Origin: Halobacteriales archaeon QH_7_69_31 | GTDB taxonomy: Archaea; Halobacteriota; Halobacteria; Halobacteriales; Haloarculaceae | Assembly: GCA_003021745.1 (NCBI GenBank) | Contig: PXQY01000071.1 | Span: 1-34,148 of the forward strand | Reading direction: 5' to 3' | DNA length: 34,148 nt | Shown here: piece by piece, positions 14,573 through 22,895 of the stretch | Position numbering within the stretch: position 1 is the first letter of the stretch | How the letters are laid out: each line of letters starts with the position of its first letter | Notes under the pieces: generated by a model | The model's database searches: none | What the model was told of the DNA's origin: nothing | Seen by the model: only the letters and a program-made list of their open reading frames with translations | Position numbers and translations under genes: made by a program

Positions 14573-14899
14573 TCACCCGTCGTCACTGCTGACCCACTCC
14601 TCGCGGCTCTCGGCACCGAGTTCGTCGTCGAGAAACGAAGCGGTCGAGGCGAAGGCGTACGCGTCCCGCACCACGTCCGGATCGCCGATGGCCCAGTAGG
14701 GTGCGCGGTGCCGGACGAGGTCCCGCTTGCGAAGACGGTTCAACACCGGGTGGATCGAGTTCTCGTCCACCTCGGTCGCGTCGGCGATCTCGGCCGCTCT
14801 GTACGCCTTGTCCCGGTTCCCCAGCAGGAATCGGACGACCCGCTCGGCGTTCGTCGGCTCGTCGTCGGTCGCCTCGAACTCGTCGATGCTGATAGGCAT
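14573..14899 (-). CDS. Winged-helix (MarR-like) transcriptional regulator
   Basis: The product is 108 residues. A winged helix-turn-helix spans about 18-70: NAERVVRFLLGNRDKAYRAA, EIADATEVDENSIHPVLNRL, and a wing at DLVRHRAPYWAIGD. The C-terminus is acidic. Haloarchaeal proteins of this build are DNA-binding regulators or antitoxins; no toxin gene adjoins it. It lies immediately upstream of the helicase (possible GTGA overlap) and downstream of the acetone carboxylase operon with its own TATA box, so it probably belongs with the helicase rather than the carboxylase. Confidence 0.82.
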   Translation of the reverse strand: MPISIDEFEATDDEPTNAERVVRFLLGNRDKAYRAAEIADATEVDENSIHPVLNRLRKRDLVRHRAPYWAIGDPDVVRDAYAFASTASFLDDELGAESREEWVSSDDG

Positions 14900-14924
14900 C
14901 CCAGAGTGTGACTATGGCGGCACT

Positions 14925-14936
14925 ACTTATAAATGT
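14925..14936 (-). promoter_or_regulatory. Probable TATA box for the HTH-helicase unit
   Basis: ACATTTATAAGT on the minus strand is centred about 31 bp before the ATG at 14899. Confidence 0.6.
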
Positions 14937-14975
14937 ATTCTTGTATGGTTCAAGCATCTGTCGTATTTCTGTATC

Positions 14976-15482
14976 CTATCGTGTGTCCGGCGCCGGCTCC
15001 CCGAGCCACTCCTCGTAGAAGGTGTCGACGTCGGGCTCGAAGCTCTGCCAGACCGGGTAGCCGGCCGGGACGGCGTCGACGTCCAGCTGCGCGTAGCAGC
15101 CGGGGCAGAACCACTCCCGGAGCTGGAAGTCCCAGTCGGGGTGGGGCGTCTGGTACTCTGGGTAGATCTCCCGGTGCTCGCCCTCGTCCTCCCGGATGCG
15201 GACGCGGGCGTGGTGCTTCCAGTTCTCCCCGAGCGAGCAGAACTCGTGGCCGCAGTCGCACTTCACGATGCGGCCCCGGTCGGTCCCGACGGCGTAGAGG
15301 TGGTCGTTCAGTGGCAGCAGGATGGGGTTCTCGAAGTCGACGCGCTCTTCGAGAAGCCGCCGTGTCACCTCGAACCGCTCGCCGTCCTTCGGGTCCGGGA
15401 GGACGTCGTTCCGCAGCTCCGACCAGCCGATATCGCCGTCGATGAGCTGTGCCACCTGCCGTTCGTCGGTCTCGCTCGCCAT
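14976..15482 (-). CDS. acxC: Acetone carboxylase, gamma subunit
   Basis: The product is 168 residues, near the usual size of the gamma subunit. It carries two cysteine-rich blocks: KCDCGHEFCSLGENWKHHAR in the middle and EWFCPGCYAQLDVDAVPAGY near the C-terminus. Both are characteristic of acetone carboxylase gamma, a small metal-binding subunit of the (alpha-beta-gamma)2 complex. The ATG at 15482 shares its A with the alpha stop codon (TGATG), so the two are translationally coupled. It is the last gene of the operon. Confidence 0.88.
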   Translation of the reverse strand: MASETDERQVAQLIDGDIGWSELRNDVLPDPKDGERFEVTRRLLEERVDFENPILLPLNDHLYAVGTDRGRIVKCDCGHEFCSLGENWKHHARVRIREDEGEHREIYPEYQTPHPDWDFQLREWFCPGCYAQLDVDAVPAGYPVWQSFEPDVDTFYEEWLGEPAPDTR

Positions 15483-17755
15483 CAGAACCCACTCCTGTCG
15501 AGGTCCCAGAAGTCGTGGAACTCGGTCTCGAACGCTTCGGACATATCGAAGGCGTCGCGGTACATTTCGGCGACGACCTCGGCGACGTCGCCGTCCGCCA
15601 TCCGGTCGCGCTCGCGTTCGTAGAACGCCTCGAAGGTCTCGCTCTCCTCGCGGCGGCGCTCGCGGATCGCCTCGCGGGCCGTCTCGGTCGCGGCCTCGTC
15701 GAGGTCGAACGCGCGGTGCTTCTCGTCGAACGCGCCGACGACGCCGTAGACGGACTCGACGGTATCGGGCGAGTAGACCTCCGCTTCGACGTCCTTGACG
15801 ACCTTCGGTAAGGGGCGTTCCAGCGGGTCGCCCCAGCCGGGGCCGCCGCCCATCTGGAAGTGCATGACGTCGTGGTTGTCGTACTCCTTCGGGAAGTAGT
15901 TCCCACGGTGGGTGCGGGTGACGTCGCCGTCGATGTGCTCCTCGAAGGTTCCCGGCGGTGTGTCGCCGACCGGGTACGGGTCGCCCTCGCGGGCGCGCTC
16001 GGCGAGGTCGGTGTCGTGGGCGCGGACCGCGTACTTCGTCGAGCCGGGGTAGCCGCCGGACATCCCGGCCTTCGAGAACGTGACGTCCGGCTGGGCCGCC
16101 TTGTACAGCGTACACTCGTCGGTCCCCATGACGGTCATGACTCCCTCCCAGCCGGAGCCGCCGCGGTACTTCCCGTGGCCCGCGGAGTCGGTCTTGATCT
16201 GTCGGGAGAGGTACTGGGTGCCCCACTGGACGAGCTCCCACTCCTCGATGTCGCCCATGTCGGACTCGGGGTTCCACATCGCGTAGCCGTAATCGAGGCC
16301 GTCCCGAACCGCGGAGGCGCCGAGGCCCTGACAGGAGAGGTCGAACGGGCTGACGGGGAAGTAGTCGCCGACCTCGTCGGGGATCATCTGGGCCATCGAC
16401 TCCAAAAGCGTCCCGCCGCCCTGGACCGAGTCGCTGGTCTCGCTGTAACCGGTGACGACCTCCTCGCGGAAGCCGCGGGCGAAAAAGCCCTGCGAGACGT
16501 TCTCCCAGACCGCCTGGAACGCCGGCATGATGGTGCCCCACGGCGCGTGGAAGGACAGTTGAGGGTCGTCGGGGTTGGTGAGGCTGCCCTCCGGGAAGTG
16601 TGTATCGAGGGCGTAGTGGGAGCCGTCGTTTACCTTCCCGTCGTGGAGCAGACACTGGGTGAGCGACACCCACAGGCCGCCGGTCATCGAGCCCTCGGCG
16701 GCGTTAAAGGAGTGGTCCCCCTGCGAGGAGGTGCCCTCCATGTCGAGCGACATGGTGCCGTCCTCGCGGATCTCCATCTCCACCGGCAGGTGGTGCATCG
16801 TGTCCTGCTGCTGTTCCGGCTTCCAGCCCTCCTCTTCCAGCGGCAGCGCGGCGAATGACGTGCTCCGGTAGGTGCCGGGGAAGAGCCGCTCCTGGACGCG
16901 GGACTCCATCGTGCGGCGGCCCTCCTCGACCGCCTCGCGGGTGAACTGCTTGAACGTCTCGGCACCGACGTCCTCGATGATCTCGTGGACGGCCTCCCGG
17001 ATCATGTGACAGCCGGCGAGGCGGCACTTCTCGTCTAAGTCCCAGTACATCGGCGTCCGCGTCGCCCGCTCGCCGCGGACCTTCCAGTCCTGGTACAGCT
17101 CGTCGTCCTCGCCGATCTTCTCGCAGGTCGCGTAGATGCCGTCCTCGAACCGGGAGGTGTGGACAATGCTGGTGTGGCCCTGGCTGGCGCCGCCGATGTC
17201 GGCCTCGTGGGTGACGCCGTCGGCCCACGCCACCAGTTCGCCGTCGTGGAAGATGGGGACGATGGTGTGGACGTCCGTCGTGTGGACGTTCCCGAGGTCG
17301 TTGTCGTTGTTACAGAACACGTCGCCGGGCTCGATACCGCGGTCGTGCTCGTAGTCCTGGTCGATCATCCACTTGATGGCGAGGCTCCCGGTGTGGACGT
17401 GGACGATGATGCCGGTCGAGACCGCGATGGAGTCGCCCTCCGGCGTGTAGATCTGGAAGCACAGCTCCCCGATCTCCCGGACGATCGGCGACGCCGAGAC
17501 GTGGAGTGCGGTCTCGCGGGCCGACACCAAGGCCCCGCGAAGCCGCGAATAGAGCCGCTCGTACTCGAAGCGCTCGCCCTCCTTCAGCTCGAGGTCCTCC
17601 AGCCCGCGGTAGTAGCCGGTCTCCTCGGTCAGTCGTTCGGTCTCGGCGAGCATCCGCTGGAGCGTCTGACCCTCCCAGCCGATCTCGCCGCCGTTCGTCC
17701 GCTTCTCGGTGACGGCGCGTTTCTCCGCGCCGACCTTGGTGTTCTCGATACTCAT
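15482..17755 (-). CDS. acxB: Acetone carboxylase, alpha subunit (hydantoinase B family)
   Basis: The product is 757 residues, matching acetone carboxylase alpha in length. Acetone carboxylase turns acetone and bicarbonate into acetoacetate using ATP, and its alpha subunit holds the Mn site, with ligands His, Asp (+3) and His (+22) in the Xanthobacter enzyme. The same spacing occurs here: His158, Asp161 and His183 within GNVHTTDVHTIVPIF and VTHEADIGG. Further family blocks are ASQGHTSIVHTSRF, FHAPWGTIMPAFQAVWENVS, SVQGGGTLLESMAQMIPDE and MGGGPGWGDPLERPLPKVV. The ATG at 17755 follows a 14-codon mini-ORF that bridges from the beta stop. Symbols follow the Xanthobacter acxABC order as I recall it (A beta, B alpha, C gamma). 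Confidence 0.92.
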   Translation of the reverse strand: MSIENTKVGAEKRAVTEKRTNGGEIGWEGQTLQRMLAETERLTEETGYYRGLEDLELKEGERFEYERLYSRLRGALVSARETALHVSASPIVREIGELCFQIYTPEGDSIAVSTGIIVHVHTGSLAIKWMIDQDYEHDRGIEPGDVFCNNDNDLGNVHTTDVHTIVPIFHDGELVAWADGVTHEADIGGASQGHTSIVHTSRFEDGIYATCEKIGEDDELYQDWKVRGERATRTPMYWDLDEKCRLAGCHMIREAVHEIIEDVGAETFKQFTREAVEEGRRTMESRVQERLFPGTYRSTSFAALPLEEEGWKPEQQQDTMHHLPVEMEIREDGTMSLDMEGTSSQGDHSFNAAEGSMTGGLWVSLTQCLLHDGKVNDGSHYALDTHFPEGSLTNPDDPQLSFHAPWGTIMPAFQAVWENVSQGFFARGFREEVVTGYSETSDSVQGGGTLLESMAQMIPDEVGDYFPVSPFDLSCQGLGASAVRDGLDYGYAMWNPESDMGDIEEWELVQWGTQYLSRQIKTDSAGHGKYRGGSGWEGVMTVMGTDECTLYKAAQPDVTFSKAGMSGGYPGSTKYAVRAHDTDLAERAREGDPYPVGDTPPGTFEEHIDGDVTRTHRGNYFPKEYDNHDVMHFQMGGGPGWGDPLERPLPKVVKDVEAEVYSPDTVESVYGVVGAFDEKHRAFDLDEAATETAREAIRERRREESETFEAFYERERDRMADGDVAEVVAEMYRDAFDMSEAFETEFHDFWDLDRSGF

Positions 17756-17796
17756 TGGGTGTCGCCTCCGTGGCCGCCGTGTCGGTCGATGTTCAT
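17752..17796 (-). other. 14-codon bridging mini-ORF between beta and alpha
   Basis: An ATG overlapping the beta stop (ATGA) opens MNIDRHGGHGGDTQ and ends at a TGA overlapping the alpha ATG (ATGA). It fills exactly the gap between the two subunits, so ribosomes could pass from beta to alpha by two successive reinitiation steps. The Gly/His-rich peptide might be just a spacer. There is no evidence that it is a functional product. Confidence 0.35.
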
Positions 17797-19997
17797 AGCA
17801 CGTCGCCTCCCGTACCCTGCTCGCGCAGGTGGTAGATCCGGTTCTCGTCGAGCGGCGCCTCGTAGCCGGGCGGGACCAGGATGGTCGTCGCCGGCGCCTC
17901 GACCACGGCCGGCCCCTCGATGCGGTTGCCCGGCTCGAGGCTCCGCATCCGCCAGAGGTCCGCCGCGTGCCAGTCGTCGTCCCAGTAGATGTCACGGGTG
18001 CCCTTGTGGGCCGCCTCCGGCGGCGTCTCGCCCTGCAGTTCCTCGTCGGGGATCGTCGGTTTCGGCGAGGGCGCGACGCCGACGCCGATGGCCATCGTCA
18101 GCTGGTAGCCGTTCTCCGGGGACTTGGCGGCGCGCTTGAACACCCGGTCGAACTTCGCCTCGTAGCGGTCGATGACCGTCTCGACGTCCGCGGCGTCCAG
18201 GCCCTCCTCGTCGTCGTACACCGCGCCGATCTCGACCTCGAGGTCGTCGAGCATCCCGAGGTACTGGATGCGGAGCGACGGCCGGAACTCCACGGTCTCG
18301 GGATCGACGCCGTCCCGGTCGAAGGCCGCCTCCGCCCGCTCGCGGAGGGCCTCGAGAGTGTCGTTCAGCGAGTACGCGACCGACGAGGCGTTCGAGTAGT
18401 CCGGCTGCAGGATCTCGTCGACCGACCGGTCGTACCGGTAGGCGGCATCCGCACACGCACAGCCGAACGCCGAGAAGGCCGCCGCCCACTGCGGGATGAG
18501 GACGTCCTGGAATGCCAGCCCGCGGCTGTAGCCCGCCGCGTGCAGCGGCCCGCCACCGCCGTAGCTCAAAAGCGTGTAGTTCTCCGGCGAGTAGCCGAGC
18601 CCGAGGATGAGCCCGCGGAGCTCGTTGGCCATGTTCCGTTCGACGATGTCCAGCACGCCGCGGGCGGTCTCATGGATGTCCTCGCCGAGCGGCTCGGCGA
18701 CCTGCTCGCGGATGCCCTCGAGGGCGACGTCGCGGTCGACGGGGATGTCGCCGCCGAGGAACGAGTCGGGGTTGAGATAGCCCAGCGCGAGCGTGCAGTC
18801 GGTGACGGTGACGACGTCGACGTCGGCGTCGCGGTTCGAGTAGCCGACCTCGTAGCCCGCCGAGTCCGGCCCGACCTCGATGCGCTCGGATGCGCGGTCG
18901 ACGCGGACGTAGGAGCCGGTGCCGGAGCCGATGGTGTCCATCGCGGTCATCGGGATCGAGACCATGAACTGCGCGAGGCTCTGGTCCCACCGCGTCGGGT
19001 AGTGACCCTCCGTAATGAGGCCGACGTCGAAGGAGGTACCGCCGACGTCCGAGCAGACGAGGTTGTCGATGCCGAGTTCGTCGGCGACGAACTCGCCGCC
19101 GAAGATGCCGCCGATGGGGCCCGACAGCATCGTGTCCGCCAGCCAGTCGTGCTCCGGCGCGACCGTGCCGCCCGAGGAGGTGAGCACCCGGACGGGCGCC
19201 GCCGAGCCGAGCTCGGCGAAGCCGTCGTCGACGCGGTAGAGCTGGTCGCGGGACGGCTCGGCGGCGTAGGCCTCGATGACGAGCGTGTTCATCCGCGGGA
19301 CCTCACCGCGGATCGGCTTCTGCTCGGAGGAGAGCCACACCGGCACCGCCTCGCCGCGCTCGGCCATGACCTCCTCGGCGATCTCCCTGACTTTCTGCTC
19401 GTGGCTGTCGTTGAGATACGAGTACACGAGACAGACACAGATGACGCGGACGCCGCGGTCGAGCAGGTCCTCGACCGCCTCGTAGGCCTCCGCCTCGTAC
19501 AGCGGCAGCGTCGGCAGGCCGGCCATGTTCATCCGGCCCCGCACGCCGCGGACGTTCTCCCGCGGCACGAGCGGCTCGGGGTGCTCGTGCTCGCGGGCGT
19601 GCAGGCGGCCGGCGTACGAACGGTCGGCCCACGACTGGATGCCGCGGCCGAACCGGTGCTGGTCCTCCATGCCGCCGTTGGTGATGAGCCCGATGTCGCC
19701 GGAGCCCTCCCGCTCGAGCAGCCGGTTGAGCATCGCCGTCCCGGAGTAGACGATGCCCTCCAGGTCGCCAGCGCCGGCCTCCGGCGGGACGCCCCAGTTG
19801 TCGAGGGCGTCGCCGAACGAGTTCCGGGTACAGACCGACTCGTCGGCCGGCGTGGTCTGGGCTTTGCCCACCGTGTAGTTCGCCTCGTCGTCCACGACGA
19901 AGGTGTCGGTCATCGTGCCGCCGGTGTCCAGCGCGAGTAGGCGCGGGCGGTGTCGCGCCTCGCTGCTCGCGGGTCGCTCCGCTCCCCGCTCGCTCAT
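17793..19997 (-). CDS. acxA: Acetone carboxylase, beta subunit (hydantoinase A family)
   Basis: The product is 734 residues with the hydantoinase A/oxoprolinase fold. The N-terminal ATP-binding motif is LLALDTGGTMTDTFVVD, then GTAMLNRLLEREG, GLITNGGMEDQHRFGRGIQS, SDVGGTSFDVGLI and the glycine-rich LLSYGGGGPLHAAGYSRGL, all conserved in acetone carboxylase beta, the subunit that binds ATP and activates the substrates. It heads a beta-alpha-gamma operon, the order known from Xanthobacter. The start at 19997 lies inside a repeated sequence cassette, and its first 16 residues (MSERGAERPASSEARH) look added to the normal N-terminus; no later start precedes the first strand. No acetoacetyl-CoA synthetase or transferase gene is nearby. 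Confidence 0.92.
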   Translation of the reverse strand: MSERGAERPASSEARHRPRLLALDTGGTMTDTFVVDDEANYTVGKAQTTPADESVCTRNSFGDALDNWGVPPEAGAGDLEGIVYSGTAMLNRLLEREGSGDIGLITNGGMEDQHRFGRGIQSWADRSYAGRLHAREHEHPEPLVPRENVRGVRGRMNMAGLPTLPLYEAEAYEAVEDLLDRGVRVICVCLVYSYLNDSHEQKVREIAEEVMAERGEAVPVWLSSEQKPIRGEVPRMNTLVIEAYAAEPSRDQLYRVDDGFAELGSAAPVRVLTSSGGTVAPEHDWLADTMLSGPIGGIFGGEFVADELGIDNLVCSDVGGTSFDVGLITEGHYPTRWDQSLAQFMVSIPMTAMDTIGSGTGSYVRVDRASERIEVGPDSAGYEVGYSNRDADVDVVTVTDCTLALGYLNPDSFLGGDIPVDRDVALEGIREQVAEPLGEDIHETARGVLDIVERNMANELRGLILGLGYSPENYTLLSYGGGGPLHAAGYSRGLAFQDVLIPQWAAAFSAFGCACADAAYRYDRSVDEILQPDYSNASSVAYSLNDTLEALRERAEAAFDRDGVDPETVEFRPSLRIQYLGMLDDLEVEIGAVYDDEEGLDAADVETVIDRYEAKFDRVFKRAAKSPENGYQLTMAIGVGVAPSPKPTIPDEELQGETPPEAAHKGTRDIYWDDDWHAADLWRMRSLEPGNRIEGPAVVEAPATTILVPPGYEAPLDENRIYHLREQGTGGDVL

Positions 19998-20026
19998 TCC
20001 GAGGCCTCCCTCCGGTCGGCCTCGCG
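19972..20026 (-). repeat. GAGGCCTCGG-ATGAGCGAGCGG cassette, copy 2
   Basis: On the minus strand it starts CGCGAGGCCGACCGGAGGGA, continues GAGGCCTCGGAATGAGCGAG and ends GGAGCGGAGCGACC. Compared with copy 1 (10772-10830) it lacks 6 bp and has a handful of substitutions. Its ATG is the start codon of the acetone carboxylase beta subunit, and GGAGGGAGG a few bases upstream may serve as ribosome-binding site. Confidence 0.7.
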
Positions 20027-20568
20027 GCTCACGGCTCCCTCCGATGAATCATGCTATTGGATCGCACGGTACCCGGTGAGAACGGCCGCACCCACAAAGT
20101 ACCTCACCCTCGCACCGAAGGCGGTTTCAACCCGCTGGGGCGCCCGGCGGCCTGTCGTCACCGTGCGAACGGGTTCCGACCCGGCAGGAGGATCAATCCG
20201 GGCAGCCACCGCATCGTCCGGTGTTCGGCGACGTGCTGGTTACCGGCGACAGCGGTCGGGGCGGCGCCGAGGCTACCGACGAGCAACGGGGAGACGCTGT
20301 GAGTGAACGGACGGTGGACGGTGCCTACCGCGGGATGTCTGTCCAGGCGATGCCGGCCCATGCCGCCGATAAGAACCCGTTCTACATCGCAACGATCGCC
20401 GATCATATCAAAAGGCGCAGTTAGGAAACTCCGCTCGATTCGTACGTGAACACAGGCGTTACGATTTCCTGATCAGTATTATGGCACTGATAGTTTGGAT
20501 TACCAACGATCCTATCGCGGAGAAGCGCTTGATCACATCGTTCAAAGAGGTATTTGAATGTACGGAAT
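20027..20568. other. Intergenic stretch without a supportable gene
   Basis: About 540 bp upstream of the acetone carboxylase operon. It must hold that operon's promoter, but no clear TATA box is placed. Composition shifts from G+C-rich to A+T-richer near 20380. A minus-strand frame at 20158-20406 contains VGTVHRPFTHSVSPLLVGSL, faintly like the membrane-hydrolase family at 11308-11807, without an intact gene around it. Confidence 0.45.
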
Positions 20569-20578
20569 CTACTTAATC
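20569..20578 (+). promoter_or_regulatory. Probable TATA box for the first lipoprotein gene
   Basis: CTACTTAATC is centred about 26 bp before the ATG at 20599. Confidence 0.45.
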
Positions 20579-20598
20579 CCCACCCGTGTGTTTCACTC

Positions 20599-21225
20599 AT
20601 GCGTCGAAGAGCTGTCATCACGGGGATGGGAACCACACTCAGCGTCGTAACTACAGGGTGTAGTAATCTAACGGCGGGTCCGGATGATAATGGAATAGAA
20701 ACAACGCAAGATCCGGACGCTCTTCGGTCCGTTGACATTATCGAACAAAGTGAGGTACCTGACGAGGTTGAGGCCGACTTGACCGCGGATGTGGTTGAAT
20801 CAACAGCTACGCCGAATCATACAGCAAAAATTCACATCAATTTCACAAATAAAGGAGCGGAACGCGATTTTGATTTTGGGGATCTCCCTCCCTTCACTGT
20901 CACAAGGAGCAAGGAACACGATCCGGGCACCCTGCTTCTTGGGCCGAAGAGGGAATACGAAAAATCGGGGCGGGAATGCTGGAGACCCCAATCGTCGAAC
21001 GCAGGCGGTTACAATGCTAACGCAAAAATCGTCACGCTCGAGCAGAGTGAGAGCATCACGCGAGAGGCGAGACTATGGGGAGATCCAGGGAACGCCGACC
21101 GGAATATCTGTCTTCCAACTGGCGAGTTTCGATTCGAACGTAAGTATGTGTTCGGCTTCAATAATTCCCCCTCGTTCAGATGGGGATTCACTATCTCGTT
21201 GTCAACCCCACGAGTAAACAAATAG
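20599..21225 (+). CDS. Putative Tat-exported lipoprotein, unknown function
   Basis: The product is 208 residues. The N-terminus MRRRAVITGMGTTLSVVTTGCSN has arginines, a short hydrophobic stretch and a lipobox (TTGC), the pattern of haloarchaeal lipoproteins often exported by the Tat route. The mature part is mixed charged and polar sequence with two cysteines (RECWRPQ and NICLPTG) that may form a disulfide, ending FRWGFTISLSTPRVNK. Codon use is far more A/T-ending than in neighbours, suggesting transfer. A related, frameshifted gene follows. Confidence 0.7.
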   Translation: MRRRAVITGMGTTLSVVTTGCSNLTAGPDDNGIETTQDPDALRSVDIIEQSEVPDEVEADLTADVVESTATPNHTAKIHINFTNKGAERDFDFGDLPPFTVTRSKEHDPGTLLLGPKREYEKSGRECWRPQSSNAGGYNANAKIVTLEQSESITREARLWGDPGNADRNICLPTGEFRFERKYVFGFNNSPSFRWGFTISLSTPRVNK

Positions 21226-21280
21226 AGCAGCTCCTCTCAAAATCTAGGGATTCCGAATCGCAAATTAATTAGACAAAATC

Positions 21281-21947
21281 ATGAAACGCCGAAACGTGTT
21301 GGCGTCGGCTGCCTTGACGGGTCTCGCCGGCTGTTCGCTCACCGGCCCCAACGACGAGGCGACCGAAACACCGTCCCGACCCGATACTGAGACGCCGACT
21401 ACTACGGAGACGCCAACTGCCAACCGAAACCGAGACATTTGACCTCCCGTTCGAAGAGCCGACCCCGACCGGTGCCGTCGCCCCAGTCGAATCGGTCCGG
21501 GCGCACTCACTCCCCGAGTCCGTCCCGTTCGAGGGACGCGTCGAACTCCTCGAACAACCGACCAGCAGTCAGGGCGCAACGCTCTCGATTTCGCTCCGAA
21601 ACACGGACAGTCGCTCCTGGTTCCTCGGGATAACTGCTCCCTATCTCCCGTTTCACGCAGCCTCTTGTTCGGGGCACCATTTAGCGGTCGAGCCCGGATC
21701 CGCCGACGTTTCCAATGGGTGTCCGGTCGGTGGGAATGCTGTGCCGAGAACGTTCGACTCCGAGACGGTCGAACCGGGCGAGGCGGTCGCCGGCGAGCGA
21801 GTCCTCCTCACGTCCGACGTTGCCGAGACGTGTTTCGCGGCGGGTGAACACCCCTTCAGTACCGACTACACCATCCGAAAATCGGAGGGCGACGACGAAT
21901 TGCCAAACGCATTCAACTGGGGATTCGACGTCGTCGTCGCCGAGTGA
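21281..21947 (+). pseudogene. Second lipoprotein gene, frameshifted in the linker
   Basis: The ATG at 21281 opens MKRRNVLASAALTGLAGCSL, a lipoprotein signal with lipobox, followed by a Thr/Pro/Glu-rich linker (ETPTTTETPT). This frame stops at about 21440. The sense continues one base over, from TETETFDLPFEEPTPTG through ESVRAHSLPESVPFEGRVEL to NAFNWGFDVVVAE at 21947. The shift lies in repeated CCAAC/GAAACC-like sequence near 21415-21430, a plausible slippage site. The C-terminal FNWGF resembles FRWGF in the preceding gene, so the two are probably distant relatives. It is either a broken gene or a one-base error. Confidence 0.7.
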
Positions 21948-21972
21948 ACTGGACTCGGGTTCGCGCGGCGGC

Positions 21973-22830
21973 TCATCGGCCACCGGTCGGGTACTCGGCG
22001 TCGAGGACGTCGTCGGCCGTCCCGCCGTCGGCCGGCGAGACGCTCCCCGTCCGGTAGCCCGCCAGGTCCAGGGTCACGTGGTCGAAGCCGGCGTCGGCGA
22101 GGTGCTCGCGGGCGGCGGCCGCGAAGTCGGGGTCGAGTGCCGCCTCCAGTTCGTCGGTGCCGACCTCGATGCGGGCCAGGCCGTCGTGGTCCCGGACGCG
22201 GAACTGCTCGAAGCCCCAGGTCCGCAGCAACGTCTCCGCTTTCTCCACGCGGTCGAGTTTCGCCTCCGTGACCTCCAGGCCTGTCGGGATGCGCGAGGAG
22301 AGACACGCCATCGAGGGCTTGTCGGCCACCGAGAGGCCGTAGTGCCGGGCGATCTCGCGGACCTCGTCCTTGGTGATGTCGTACTCCAAAAGCGGCGAGT
22401 AGGCGTCCAGCTCCTCGACGGCCCGGAGGCCGGGCCGGTGGCCCTCGCCGGGGTCGGAGGCGTTCGTCCCGTCGCAGACGACGTCGATGCCGAGCGCGCG
22501 GGCGGTCTCGAACATCTTCCCCAGGCGCATCGACCGGCAGTGGTAGCAGCGGTCGTCGTCGTTCGCGACGAAGGCGTCGCTGTCCAGCTCCGAGAACGAG
22601 ACCGTCTCGTGGCGGACGCCGATCTCGGCGGCGACGCCGGCGGCCTCCTCGAGTTCGGCGTCTGGCAGGGTCTCGCTCCTGGCGGTGCAGGCGACGGCGG
22701 CGTCGCCGAGCGCCTCGTGGGCCAGGGCGGCGACGACCGACGAGTCGACGCCGCCGGAAAAGGCCACCAGGACGCCGTCGAACGCCCGGAGGTCCTCGAC
22801 GGCCGCCCGGCGTTTCGCGGCGGTGTCCAT
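21973..22830 (-). CDS. larE: LarE-type ATP-dependent sulfur transferase
   Basis: The product is 285 residues. The PP-loop SGGVDSS is at 25-31, followed by ARSETLPDAELEEA, a CxxC at Cys95/Cys98 (DDRCYHCRSM), CDGTNASD, and MACLSSRIPTG with Cys176. LarE adenylates the LarB product and inserts sulfur during synthesis of the nickel-pincer cofactor of lactate racemase. In the Lactobacillus enzyme the sulfur comes from a single Cys176. LarE proteins with three cysteines are thought to use an iron-sulfur cluster instead, and this one has all three. No larA, larB or larC lies in the window. Confidence 0.88.
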   Translation of the reverse strand: MDTAAKRRAAVEDLRAFDGVLVAFSGGVDSSVVAALAHEALGDAAVACTARSETLPDAELEEAAGVAAEIGVRHETVSFSELDSDAFVANDDDRCYHCRSMRLGKMFETARALGIDVVCDGTNASDPGEGHRPGLRAVEELDAYSPLLEYDITKDEVREIARHYGLSVADKPSMACLSSRIPTGLEVTEAKLDRVEKAETLLRTWGFEQFRVRDHDGLARIEVGTDELEAALDPDFAAAAREHLADAGFDHVTLDLAGYRTGSVSPADGGTADDVLDAEYPTGGR

Positions 22831-22895
22831 GTCGGTGTCTCGGTGGCGTGCGTTGAAAAGTCCGGCGTCAGGCGGCCGAGCGCCGCCGGATCCCG

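Noticed and set aside
17829-19940. 703-residue plus-strand frame opposite the acetone carboxylase beta gene
   Set aside because: Its composition mirrors the codons of the real gene and no protein family is recognisable.
20158-20406. Minus-strand frame with VHRPFTHSVSPLLVGSL, faintly like a membrane hydrolase
   Set aside because: No hydrophobic-helix pattern around it and no intact start region; too weak to call a gene or pseudogene.
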